Below, piece after piece: positions 6,078-12,309 of a DNA stretch of 28,746 nt (position 1 is its first letter; every line of letters begins with the position of its first letter). The stretch comes from a virus. The position numbers and the translations under genes are program-made. The notes beneath the pieces are model-generated. The model ran no database searches, was not told the origin of the DNA, and saw nothing but the letters and a program-made list of their open reading frames with translations. The DNA lies in the IMG/VR virus record IMGVR_UViG_3300047452_000025, positions 1 to 28,746 of that record; one strand, 5' to 3'.

Positions 6078-6093
6078 GGGGGCTACGGCCCTC
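6078..6093 (+). other. short stable RNA hairpin with UACG loop
   Basis: GGGGGC at 6078-6083 pairs with GCCCTC at 6088-6093 (one G-U pair) around the loop TACG. C(UACG)G is an unusually stable tetraloop. It lies just after the stop of the 5737-6072 gene and before the next ribosome site. No U-tract follows, so it is not a standard terminator; a role in mRNA end protection or processing is an inference. Confidence 0.5.
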
Positions 6094-6112
6094 ACCAACA
6101 CGGAGCAAACCA

Positions 6113-6364
6113 ATGGGATTTTTTACACTAGGCCGCACAACGCACCACGCATTTACAACAGTAACCATCAAGGGCGTGGAAATTGAGATTGTCATTGAGG
6201 GATCACTAGATCACGATGAACACTACTTTGAACTGGACACGGTTTATCTACAGGAGCCACGCGCCAAGACTAAAGACTTTGCACTGCCAGAGCGCATCTA
6301 TAACAAGCTGACTAGCGGTGCATATGATGAGCAGTTCCATGACGTAGCGTGGGGATCAGCATAA
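6113..6364 (+). CDS. hypothetical protein, 83 residues
   Basis: ATG 6113 follows CGGAG by 7 bases; the frame is open upstream but those residues are translated through the previous gene. The protein looks like one small beta-rich domain (TTVTIKGVEIEIVIEGSLD, then YFELDTVYLQEPRAKTKDFALPERIY). The stop overlaps the next ATG as TAATG. No family is recognised. Confidence 0.7.
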   Translation: MGFFTLGRTTHHAFTTVTIKGVEIEIVIEGSLDHDEHYFELDTVYLQEPRAKTKDFALPERIYNKLTSGAYDEQFHDVAWGSA

Positions 6365-6465
6365 TGCGTTACGGTAAATGGACATGGGAAGATGTAGTTA
6401 TTGGGATCGCCTTTGCAGTGGTGATCCTGATTTGGGTAGCAGGCACAATAAAAGGATGGTGGTAA
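6364..6465 (+). CDS. 33-residue single-pass membrane peptide
   Basis: The peptide starts MRYGKWTWEDVV and is almost wholly one membrane segment, IGIAFAVVILIWVAGTI (residues 13-29), ending KGWW. Both ends overlap neighbours by TAATG, which strongly suggests a real gene in this tightly packed operon. Phage peptides of this kind can alter host membrane processes or superinfection, but no target can be named from the sequence. Confidence 0.65.
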   Translation: MRYGKWTWEDVVIGIAFAVVILIWVAGTIKGWW

Positions 6466-6644
6466 TGAAACTAAACCCAGCCGATGAGCAGATACTAAAA
6501 TACTTGCGCAAGCAGGTAGATCGGTTGCAAGATGAGCGATACCGCACAGATGCACGACCAAGCATCAACAATGAAATATTTGCAGCACAACAAGAACTGC
6601 GGCGGTTTACAGCAGAATTGAGGAAAAAAGGATACAACATATAA
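6465..6644 (+). CDS. small helical hypothetical protein, 59 residues
   Basis: Start at ATG 6465 with AAGGA about 9 bases upstream; an in-frame ATG at 6456 is the alternative. The sequence is a charged coiled-coil-like helix (ADEQILKYLRKQVDRLQDERYRT, then AAQQELRRFTAELRKKGYNI). It overlaps both neighbours by TAATG. Likely self-associates; role unknown. Confidence 0.7.
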   Translation: MKLNPADEQILKYLRKQVDRLQDERYRTDARPSINNEIFAAQQELRRFTAELRKKGYNI

Positions 6645-7003
6645 TGGTGAACTATTACGATACTTTGACGCGCGTATTGCAACGCAAGCCAACAGAACAG
6701 GAGCTTGCTGCGGTGATGCAGATGAAGCGCGAACAAGAGGGATGGAAGAATACCAAAGACATGATAACCACTGAGAAGCCACAGAAGCGCTTGAGAGAGC
6801 CGAAACAGCCTACAGGGGTCAACACTAATGACAGGCAGTACAGATGGCCTAAGAGAGCGACACAGATGGCTCTACGCATAAACCGCGCCTTGCTGCGTCA
6901 GACCACAATAGAAAACATCGCATTCATTGAGGATGTTACGCAGTCAAGGATTATGCAAGAAATAAGGCAATGGGATTTGCCAAAAGTAGAAACAGAAGAA
7001 TGA
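6644..7003 (+). CDS. hypothetical basic protein, 119 residues
   Basis: A helical N-terminal third (YYDTLTRVLQRKPTEQELAAVMQMKREQEGW), a basic, proline-rich middle (EKPQKRLREPKQPTG) and a helical C-terminal part. Net basic, so nucleic-acid binding is possible but not shown by any motif. It starts in the stop of the preceding gene. Confidence 0.7.
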   Translation: MVNYYDTLTRVLQRKPTEQELAAVMQMKREQEGWKNTKDMITTEKPQKRLREPKQPTGVNTNDRQYRWPKRATQMALRINRALLRQTTIENIAFIEDVTQSRIMQEIRQWDLPKVETEE

Positions 7004-7089
7004 TCGTGTGGGCGGTTGCTTGGTGTCGGGATAAGCTAGGGGATTACCAACAAAAACTAGGTAAAAAACCGCCCACCGCAACAAGATAA
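7000..7089 (+). CDS. possible 29-residue peptide over a structured region
   Basis: A 29-codon frame starts ATG at 7000 in an ATGA overlap with the previous stop, as do many genes here. The peptide begins MIVWAVAWCRDKLGDYQQK. It has no ribosome site of its own beyond coupling, and the same DNA forms a 10-bp inverted repeat. The signal could therefore be an RNA structure rather than a gene. Confidence 0.3.
   Translation: MIVWAVAWCRDKLGDYQQKLGKKPPTATR
7008..7076 (+). ncRNA. candidate folded RNA element
   Basis: GTGGGCGGTT at 7008-7017 is perfectly complementary to AACCGCCCAC at 7067-7076. Inside, TTGGT (7020-7024) pairs with ACCAA (7046-7050). CTAG in the inner loop (7036-7039) can pair with CTAG at 7057-7060, which would make a pseudoknot. 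No U-tract follows, so it is not a simple terminator. It lies between two genes of the same direction and may be a leader controlling the 300-residue gene or a small RNA. Confidence 0.4.
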
Positions 7090-7111
7090 CAAAACAAAAA
7101 GTGAGTGCAAG

Positions 7112-8014
7112 ATGTCTGTTATACAAAGATACGAAAAAACAATAAATTATTTGCGTGAAAACCTGCACATAAAATCAGATGCATTGTTTGACCAGACAAA
7201 TGACCCAAATCCACACATTCCATGTCCATCAATGTCACAAGGACAGTTAAACCAAATCATCTTGCACGATATGTCGCAAGACACGCATTGCTTTGAAATA
7301 CTACCAGAAATTTTCAATGTTACGCGCGATTTTATAGACGACAAACTTCTGCAAAACCCTGATCAGATTTTAGATGAAGAATACAGACCCCCAGCCGACA
7401 AAATGTTTCTGACATTTGTGACGCAAAGCATACCTGATAAGATGCTTTCATTTTGGATTACGGAAACTGAACCAAACATGTATGAATTTCACTACATCCA
7501 TACAAACGGAAAAATGAGCAATATGGGGCAAATTAGAATAGGTGGCTCTAACATATGGTATCCGTCTGGGAAGCTGGGCTTATCTAAAGAACATGCGCAA
7601 GAAAACTTAGATTGGGAAAAGCGTATGATACCGCATGTTTTGACAACAATAGCTGCAATTAAAAACACAAACTTTGTTAAGTTCAAACCAGCAGGCACCC
7701 GCCAACAAAGAAAATCAATGCAACGCAGTATGGGTAAGGCTGTTGATACTTGGCACCGTGTGACTTGGAATATAGATGAGCCGTCTCAGGCGAAAGAGCC
7801 TTACGACAAGGGATACCACAAAATGCCACTGCATTGGAACAGAGGTCACTGGAAACGCGCTAAAGAACACCACCCAAAATCGCAGCAAAGACCACACGCA
7901 TTGAACCCAGAACATCGTAATATGTGGTGGACATGGATAGACGGTTACTGGGCAGGCCATCCAGCGTTTGGTTTCAAAAAGCAATACCACGCACCAAAAC
8001 TAAAGGTGAGCTAA
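7112..8014 (+). CDS. hypothetical 300-residue protein with basic aromatic C-terminal motif
   Basis: Soluble, no membrane segments. Residues 1-190 form a mixed domain with a beta-rich middle (MFLTFVTQSIPDKMLSFWITE). A basic linker (TRQQRKSMQRSMGKA) leads to the C-terminal motif at 239-295: PLHWNRGHWKRA, spacer, WWTWIDGYWAGHP, then KKQYHAPKL. I recall a similar 'RGHW ... W-I-x-x-x-x-G-x-P' arrangement in phage and actinobacterial proteins of unknown function. It is much the largest gene of this operon. The ribosome site is weak (GAGTGCAAG). Function unknown. Confidence 0.8.
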   Translation: MSVIQRYEKTINYLRENLHIKSDALFDQTNDPNPHIPCPSMSQGQLNQIILHDMSQDTHCFEILPEIFNVTRDFIDDKLLQNPDQILDEEYRPPADKMFLTFVTQSIPDKMLSFWITETEPNMYEFHYIHTNGKMSNMGQIRIGGSNIWYPSGKLGLSKEHAQENLDWEKRMIPHVLTTIAAIKNTNFVKFKPAGTRQQRKSMQRSMGKAVDTWHRVTWNIDEPSQAKEPYDKGYHKMPLHWNRGHWKRAKEHHPKSQQRPHALNPEHRNMWWTWIDGYWAGHPAFGFKKQYHAPKLKVS

Positions 8015-8015
8015 A

Positions 8016-8228
8016 ATGGAATTTTTTACAGCGTTATATATAGAATATACACTGCGTGGGATTGACATAGAAACATATTTGATTTTGCCAGACTACGAGG
8101 CTTGTCAAATAGCGATCCGTGACAATGAGGACATGGCAGAGTATTTCAAAGCAGATAGCGATGTTGATATGTACTGTATACGCACCAACACCCTATCTAG
8201 ATCAATCAGACCTAAACTTAGGCCATAA
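8016..8228 (+). CDS. small hypothetical protein, 70 residues
   Basis: It starts two bases after the preceding stop. The sequence is acidic with aromatic residues (FFTALYIEYTLRGIDIETYLILPDYEACQIAIRDNED) and a basic end. It may be a small alpha/beta domain. Its last 11 bases overlap the end of the leftward endolysin gene, where rightward early and leftward late transcription meet. No family recognised. Confidence 0.7.
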   Translation: MEFFTALYIEYTLRGIDIETYLILPDYEACQIAIRDNEDMAEYFKADSDVDMYCIRTNTLSRSIRPKLRP

Positions 8229-8688
8229 GTTCAAAATGTGGGCCATCAAGAAATGGCCTGCGCGACTGTGAACGTCTTAGGTCAATGTAGGCGTTCATGG
8301 CATCTTCTGCCGTGCCTGTGTAAGCGCGTATGTCGCCCTCTGACCATGCAGCACCCCATTTGATAGATGCACCTGTTTCTTTAGCAGCCGCAGCCATCGC
8401 ATCGCAGATGTCATCGTAGACATTGATTTCCCAACAGACATCCCCATCCACATACGCTAGGCAATCCACAGCATGTGAGTATTCGTCAGACTGCGGTATG
8501 TGCTTGCTGTTCATGGTTTGTGACCGACCAGTAGCAACCAAACGTTTCTGTTCTTCTACAGTGCGCAGACCGCATGTAATACCAAAGTCTACCTTAGTCA
8601 GTTCAATAGCGCGTTTGACTGTTGCAACCATATCTGGGTGAACGCCCTCTAATTTGCCCAAGCTGCGGTTGGATAATTTAAAACTCAT
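8218..8688 (-). CDS. endolysin, M15-family peptidase (L-Ala-D-Glu/D-Ala type)
   Basis: 156 residues. The zinc site of the M15 group is visible: SKH with His63, then after a spacer SHAVD with Asp75, and GPHFEL with His151. GLRTVEEQKRLVATGRSQT at 40-58 is the usual substrate-side segment. It cleaves peptide stems of the cell wall at the end of infection. There is no signal peptide, so it relies on the holin encoded just upstream, whose stop overlaps this ATG. GGGAG precedes the start. It is the last gene of the late operon. Family is firm; exact bond cut is inferred. Confidence 0.9.
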   Translation of the reverse strand: MSFKLSNRSLGKLEGVHPDMVATVKRAIELTKVDFGITCGLRTVEEQKRLVATGRSQTMNSKHIPQSDEYSHAVDCLAYVDGDVCWEINVYDDICDAMAAAAKETGASIKWGAAWSEGDIRAYTGTAEDAMNAYIDLRRSQSRRPFLDGPHFELMA

Positions 8689-9089
8689 TTCGTTACTCCC
8701 TTAAACTTTTCAAAGGTGCGCATCCCACCTAAACCTAGCATCCCCAACAACACCGTCATCAGGCTTTGCATGTCAAACTCTGGCAATGGTGGGTGCTGTA
8801 AATCAAACCACCCTGTCACAAAAAGTGTGACGGGCAGACCCAAGAAGTGCCAGAACAACGCCAATCCGCAAGTCCATCCAACAAACGGACGCCACCCTGC
8901 TATGAAGATGTTGCGTGACTTAGCTTCTTCTTTGTTTATCTCAATTTGACCGCGAGCAAGCTCCTGCGCATGACGTTCTGCCATCGTTGCGATCTCATGT
9001 GCGAGCGCGTTTTTTTGATCCTTGTCCTCAACAACCTTGTCAAGAATGTTGCTCACTGGGTCTACCAGCTTTCCCAACAAATCAAACAT
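8685..9089 (-). CDS. holin, 3TM family
   Basis: 134 residues. A soluble helical N-terminal part (to about 58) is followed by the family hallmark NIFIAGWRPFVGWTCGLALFW and two further hydrophobic stretches (LGLPVTLFVTGWF and LMTVLLGMLGLGGMRTFEKFKG). This is the layout of the 3TM holin family known from gene transfer agents and alphaproteobacterial phages. It would open the inner membrane to release the endolysin. It overlaps endolysin by ATGA and shares TAATG with the 31-residue frame upstream. Confidence 0.87.
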   Translation of the reverse strand: MFDLLGKLVDPVSNILDKVVEDKDQKNALAHEIATMAERHAQELARGQIEINKEEAKSRNIFIAGWRPFVGWTCGLALFWHFLGLPVTLFVTGWFDLQHPPLPEFDMQSLMTVLLGMLGLGGMRTFEKFKGVTK

Positions 9090-9184
9090 TATACCATAAC
9101 CCCCTGATACAGCGTCATCTCAACGCCTAGAATAATCTCCAGCAACTTCACAATCACATGCGTTAGTAACTGCTCACCTGACAT
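9089..9184 (-). CDS. 31-residue peptide between lysis genes
   Basis: It begins MSGEQLLTHVIVKLLEIILGVEM with GGAAAG upstream. Its start overlaps the end of the EF-hand gene by 11 bases and its stop overlaps the holin ATG as TAATG, filling the gap exactly. The peptide is an amphipathic to hydrophobic helix and could touch the membrane. Fit to the packing is the main support. Confidence 0.5.
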   Translation of the reverse strand: MSGEQLLTHVIVKLLEIILGVEMTLYQGVMV

Positions 9185-9506
9185 CTACATTTTCTTTCCG
9201 CGACACGTTGGCTTCCATTGCGTTGAAACCAAAGTATGCCGCCACAACACCGCTTGCACCAATCACATAAACACTAGCTATATCAGTAATTAGCTCTGCC
9301 GCGCGATCTAAGCCCACCCAGACTGCGAGAAAGATCACTAGCGGGTAAACAAGCATTCCAGCCGTACACGCTACTGTGAGCCGCCTCTGCGTGTCTCTCT
9401 TAGCGTCTTGATCTTCCATACGCCTGCGACGATCCTCTAACATGATCTCGCGCTCATCGGGATCAATCTTTCCGTTTCCGTTTAGATCGTAGTCTTCTTT
9501 CTTCAT
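9174..9506 (-). CDS. EF-hand membrane protein in the lysis cassette
   Basis: 110 residues from ATG 9506; ATG 9512 or TTG 9524 are alternatives in frame, and AAAGG sits best for 9506. At 7-18 is a full calcium-binding EF-hand loop, DLNGNGKIDPDE, with liganding residues at 1, 3, 5, 9 and the closing Glu at 12. A charged helix (REIMLEDRRRRMEDQDAKR) follows, then two membrane segments near 44-66 and 76-98. Function is unproven; position beside the holins suggests a lysis role that could depend on calcium. Only one EF-hand is seen, whereas most work in pairs, so it may dimerise. Confidence 0.8.
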   Translation of the reverse strand: MKKEDYDLNGNGKIDPDEREIMLEDRRRRMEDQDAKRDTQRRLTVACTAGMLVYPLVIFLAVWVGLDRAAELITDIASVYVIGASGVVAAYFGFNAMEANVSRKENVDVR

Positions 9507-9541
9507 TGGCATACCTTTCCCCAACTTTTCGGGATCGCGTA

Positions 9542-9547
9542 ATTATA
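9542..9547 (-). promoter_or_regulatory. possible -10 box ahead of EF-hand, holin and endolysin genes
   Basis: A perfect TATAAT on the minus strand lies in a 77-bp gap, one of the few gaps in an otherwise tightly packed operon. No good -35 is found 16-18 bases upstream. A TG pair lies near, but not exactly at, the extended -10 position. Weak support for a separate lysis promoter. Confidence 0.3.
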
Positions 9548-9583
9548 AGCACCTTTCCGTTTTCATCATAGAAAAAATACTTA

Positions 9584-9838
9584 TTACCCCTTTTTACCAT
9601 AACCATTTAATGCCGAACCTGTCAAAAGTGCGCCAAATGCCAGATGAAACATGCCGCCCCCTTGTAAGGTAAACGGCTGGTGATGCTGCCAAACTTGCTT
9701 AAACTTTTCTATGTTGAGATAGGCTAGATCGTCAATCGGTGGTCTATTTATTCCTATCCAACTAGGAACAACCACAAAATCAAAGAAACAAATAAAAGCG
9801 TAAATATACGCCAATATCGCTTTCCATTCATCACGCAT
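9584..9838 (-). CDS. putative second holin-like membrane protein
   Basis: 84 residues from ATG 9838. Two hydrophobic segments: AILAYIYAFICFFDFVVVPSW (8-28) and MFHLAFGALLTGSAL (63-77). They are joined by a polar loop containing QPFTLQGGG. The 'ICxFDFVV..P' and 'LTLQGGGxFH' style is familiar from small holins of marine phages, but that is recollection, not a computed match. Its start overlaps the preceding stop as TGATG. It could be holin, antiholin or pinholin alongside the 3TM holin. Confidence 0.72.
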   Translation of the reverse strand: MRDEWKAILAYIYAFICFFDFVVVPSWIGINRPPIDDLAYLNIEKFKQVWQHHQPFTLQGGGMFHLAFGALLTGSALNGYGKKG

Positions 9839-10002
9839 CAAACTCGCTCTACAGAAAAACAAGTCACCGCTTGCGCTGGGTTCTTTACCATAACCTCTGC
9901 CCTTGCTTTAGCCTTGTTGCAGTGCGCCTCAGTCCCAAACGTCCCTAATTGGTAAAACTCAAACCGACCATCTACAAAACTAAGCCAAACAAGTATCCAC
10001 AT
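9838..10002 (-). CDS. 54-residue small protein with hydrophobic start
   Basis: This frame exactly fills the space between two genes, sharing TGATG with the one on each side. The start is hydrophobic (MWILVWLSFVDG), then FEFYQLGTFGTEAHCNKAKARAEVM, with cysteines at 28 and 48 that could form a disulphide outside the cytoplasm. The hydrophobic start is short for a signal peptide. It could be a periplasmic or membrane-attached lysis or exclusion factor. Exact fit and amino-acid make-up support a real gene. Confidence 0.65.
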   Translation of the reverse strand: MWILVWLSFVDGRFEFYQLGTFGTEAHCNKAKARAEVMVKNPAQAVTCFSVERV

Positions 10003-10478
10003 CACCAACGCCCTCGCGCCTTGCCAACAATATAAATAGCCCCAGCTAAGATTACACCGCCAACAACAAATGCAGTCAAACCAACCGCCCAGTTAATGCA
10101 ATTATCTATGAACTCTTGTTTTTTGTATGCAGCCTCTTTCCGAATACGCCGCTGCTCCGCTTCTATTCTAAGAACCTCATCCCATGCCGATGGCCCATAT
10201 ATGAAAGAAATATGATCTTTAATCTCCTTGCGCATTTGCTCCATTTTGCGCTTCTGGTTCCAAATCAAGATCGCCGCTTCTTCATCAGAACCCTTAAAGG
10301 TTTTCTCCCACCAAGGCGGGTTCTTCTGACGTTCTTCTAATCTATTGAAATCGGAAAAGGCTTGGCCCCACGTTGCAATCGTGTTGCCCATTTCTTGTAT
10401 GTCTTTACCCGTGGAAATAGCTGCTTTGAGCGTCTTATACGCTCCTGTTGCAAGTGCTACGCAGCTAACGGGATCCAT
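10002..10478 (-). CDS. hypothetical membrane-anchored protein, 158 residues
   Basis: The start MDPVSCVALATGAYKTLKAAISTGKD is followed by a helical body (NPPWWEKTFKGSDEEAAIL, then KRKMEQMRKEIKDHISFIYGPSAWDEVLRIEAEQRRIRKEA). A C-terminal membrane segment lies near 129-152 (WAVGLTAFVVGGVILAGAIYIVG), with a short basic end. I recall similar proteins in marine podoviruses, always uncharacterised. Position between head and lysis genes and the tail-anchor layout suggest a virion-internal or spanin-like membrane protein; neither is shown. Confidence 0.75.
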   Translation of the reverse strand: MDPVSCVALATGAYKTLKAAISTGKDIQEMGNTIATWGQAFSDFNRLEERQKNPPWWEKTFKGSDEEAAILIWNQKRKMEQMRKEIKDHISFIYGPSAWDEVLRIEAEQRRIRKEAAYKKQEFIDNCINWAVGLTAFVVGGVILAGAIYIVGKARGRW

Positions 10479-10482
10479 AGCA

Positions 10483-10734
10483 TCACTTCTGCTCTATGTA
10501 TTCGCGCAGATATTTCAGGTTTTCGTCAATGCGCCCAAGCATAACAGCGTGGTCATTTACCCGATCAGTAAGTTCTTTTACTTCAATATCCTGACGTTCA
10601 ATATCGCGCGAGTTTACTTCCACCATGTTCACCACGCCTGCAATATACCAAACCAAAACAAAAGTTTGCGCAGCTATACCTACCAAAAACGCAATAGGAA
10701 TAGTCTTGGACAAATGCCAATTCTCGTTTGCCAT
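10483..10734 (-). CDS. small membrane protein with coiled coil, spanin-like candidate
   Basis: 83 residues from ATG 10734, with GAGGAT upstream. One membrane segment at about 10-31 (IPIAFLVGIAAQTFVLVWYIAGVV) is followed by a polar helix (RDIERQDIEVKELTDRVNDHAVMLGRIDENLKYLREYIEQK) with heptad-like spacing. An N-terminal anchor plus a coiled coil is the layout of inner-membrane spanins, although those are usually longer. No lipoprotein partner was found. Confidence 0.72.
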   Translation of the reverse strand: MANENWHLSKTIPIAFLVGIAAQTFVLVWYIAGVVNMVEVNSRDIERQDIEVKELTDRVNDHAVMLGRIDENLKYLREYIEQK

Positions 10735-10744
10735 GTGTTGATCC

Positions 10745-11029
10745 TCAATAACCATTTGCAATCAGCTTGCTAAATTCACCACTCATCAACTTCTTTTTAA
10801 CATATTCTGCGAACTCTTGCGACCCGATTTTAGCTCCGCATTCCCGCGACCACATTTCAGCAACCACAAAAGGTATTGAACCAGCCAAACGCATGTCAGA
10901 CTTACGGTTGTGACCGTCAATATTGCGCTCTTTGTTAAAGTCCAAAATGCTTTGAATATCTTGGCTACGCTTTACAACAACCTTGTCATCTTCTGTGTGC
11001 CATTGAGTGTTTAGAATAGTGTCAGACAT
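10745..11029 (-). CDS. hypothetical late protein, 94 residues
   Basis: ATG 11029 begins MSDTILNTQWHTEDDKVVVKRSQDIQSILDFNKERN, then SDMRLAGSIPFVVAEMWSRECG and a basic helical end. No membrane segment. It overlaps the preceding gene by 8 bases. I recall proteins with a similar pattern next to the capsid gene in marine podoviruses, where they are thought to be minor head or connector parts; the function is unknown. Confidence 0.72.
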   Translation of the reverse strand: MSDTILNTQWHTEDDKVVVKRSQDIQSILDFNKERNIDGHNRKSDMRLAGSIPFVVAEMWSRECGAKIGSQEFAEYVKKKLMSGEFSKLIANGY

Positions 11030-11279
11030 TTTTCTTTGGCCTTCCGCGTTTCTTAGGTGCTTTCCCGCCTTCCCACGCTTCATTTACATCTGGCGTAGAA
11101 GGGTCATCAGCTTTTAGTTTCCCCTTGGCATCACGCGCACGTTTTACTGTAATTTCTTTTGCAAACCCATTGGCAATCATTGCTTTGCCATCTGCTGCCG
11201 TGACCTCAATAACATCGCCTTTGTTTTTTTTCACCCCATCAACAAAGGGCTGGCGATCTGTTGTAATTTCAATTTTCAT
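11022..11279 (-). CDS. small protein with AT-hook-like C-terminus
   Basis: 85 residues from ATG 11279 with GGGAG upstream. The first half is a small beta domain (KIEITTDRQPFVDGVKKNKG, VIEVTAADGKAMIANGFAKEI) of a sort often found right after capsid genes. The C-terminus is KKRGRPKK (residues 76-83), the AT-hook core GRP flanked by basic residues, which binds the minor groove of AT-rich DNA. It lies just past the terminator behind the capsid gene, so it is made at a lower level than capsid. A role in head completion or packaged-DNA contact is inference. Confidence 0.75.
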   Translation of the reverse strand: MKIEITTDRQPFVDGVKKNKGDVIEVTAADGKAMIANGFAKEITVKRARDAKGKLKADDPSTPDVNEAWEGGKAPKKRGRPKKNV

Positions 11280-11296
11280 AACAAACTCCCGATAGG

Positions 11297-11320
11297 AAAA
11301 GGGGGCCATGATAGCCCCCT
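11297..11320 (-). terminator. attenuating terminator behind the capsid gene
   Basis: On the minus strand AGGGGGC (from 11320-11314) and GCCCCCT (11306-11300) form a perfect 7-bp GC-rich stem with a 7-base loop, followed by UUUU. It lies directly after the capsid stop. Genes beyond it continue in the same direction without a clear promoter, so partial readthrough would set capsid high and later genes lower. Confidence 0.8.
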
Positions 11321-11326
11321 CTGATA

Positions 11327-12286
11327 TTATGAGCAGTCTGCGATAACGCCGTGTGCTTTCTCTGAAGTGACCTGTAGGCCATACTCCGCAGAGATCAAAC
11401 GGCGCTCTGACAAACCAGTTTTTGCAAGAGGCTCTTGCTTCGCTGTTTGTAGGTAAGCAACCGATGCATAGTTTGGATCAAGAACGAACACATCACGCGC
11501 TCGTACATGTCTCGCTGGGACAATTTGCAGCTCACCGAAATCTCCAATATAGACATCAATCGCAGCATTTAGCTTACTGTCTTCTGCTTCTTTGTAACGT
11601 GTCGCGTTACCTGTGAAAGTAGAGATAGTTTGCTTGTTTGATGATCCACAAAGAACAACGCTTGGCTCTGCGCCTGCGTCCCAACAATCAGCAATAACAC
11701 CTTTTAGGATGTCTTCTGTGATCGCGCGAGTTGTGCCATCTGTCGCTGCCGCATCTGGGTAACCAGCAGAACCAGAACCTGATGTTGTACCGTCAGCACC
11801 GCCTGTGCCACGCGCAGTGTTTGTTGTCAAAAATGCACCTAGACCCGCAGTTTGACGCGCTGTGCCTGATGCACCCGCTGACGCTGCTACGTTGTCCAAC
11901 AACATTTTTTCCATGTCGCGCTTCATTTCAGACAGCTTGTAAGCAACTTGCTTTGCAACTGTTTGCGCATCTGCAACACCATTCACTGCTTGGTTAGTTG
12001 AACTAACTTCCACAACTTTAGTACTAATTTGCGTATAGTTACCCTTTCGGATAGCATTAGTTGGCGATGAGTTTGAAAGCCCAGTATCACCCTCCAATGC
12101 ACGGTTGTCGCCAGCCGCTGCAAGGTCTACTTCACTCCACTCAAAGTAGGTGTTATCTACATTGCGTGAACCGATTGTTGACATAAAGATAGTTTCAGTT
12201 GGTGAGATTGAGGTCAATGCGTCCTGCAAACTCTCTCTGATCGTAGAGACATTATATGTCTCGTTGGTATTTGCTGTTACAGCCAT
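11327..12286 (-). CDS. major capsid protein, SU10/DUF5309 type
   Basis: 319 residues. The sequence follows the SU10-type major capsid family with the HK97 fold: an N-terminal NVSTIRESLQDALTSISPTETIFMSTIG, then NYTQISTKVVEVSSTNQAV, a long helix VAKQVAYKLSEMKRDMEKMLLDN, and a beta-rich end with VVLCGSSNKQTISTF and DVFVLDPNYASVAYL. A Gly/Thr/Ser-rich stretch near 155-185 is likely a surface loop. AAAGGAAT precedes the ATG. Scaffold and portal genes lie immediately upstream in the same direction, and a terminator follows. No separate protease gene is seen. Confidence 0.92.
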   Translation of the reverse strand: MAVTANTNETYNVSTIRESLQDALTSISPTETIFMSTIGSRNVDNTYFEWSEVDLAAAGDNRALEGDTGLSNSSPTNAIRKGNYTQISTKVVEVSSTNQAVNGVADAQTVAKQVAYKLSEMKRDMEKMLLDNVAASAGASGTARQTAGLGAFLTTNTARGTGGADGTTSGSGSAGYPDAAATDGTTRAITEDILKGVIADCWDAGAEPSVVLCGSSNKQTISTFTGNATRYKEAEDSKLNAAIDVYIGDFGELQIVPARHVRARDVFVLDPNYASVAYLQTAKQEPLAKTGLSERRLISAEYGLQVTSEKAHGVIADCS

Positions 12287-12309
12287 TGTCTTATTCCTTT
12301 AGACAAAAG

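Noticed and set aside
7008-7076. Reading the 10-bp inverted repeat as an intrinsic terminator
   Set aside because: The loop is 49 bases long and no U-tract follows the second arm.
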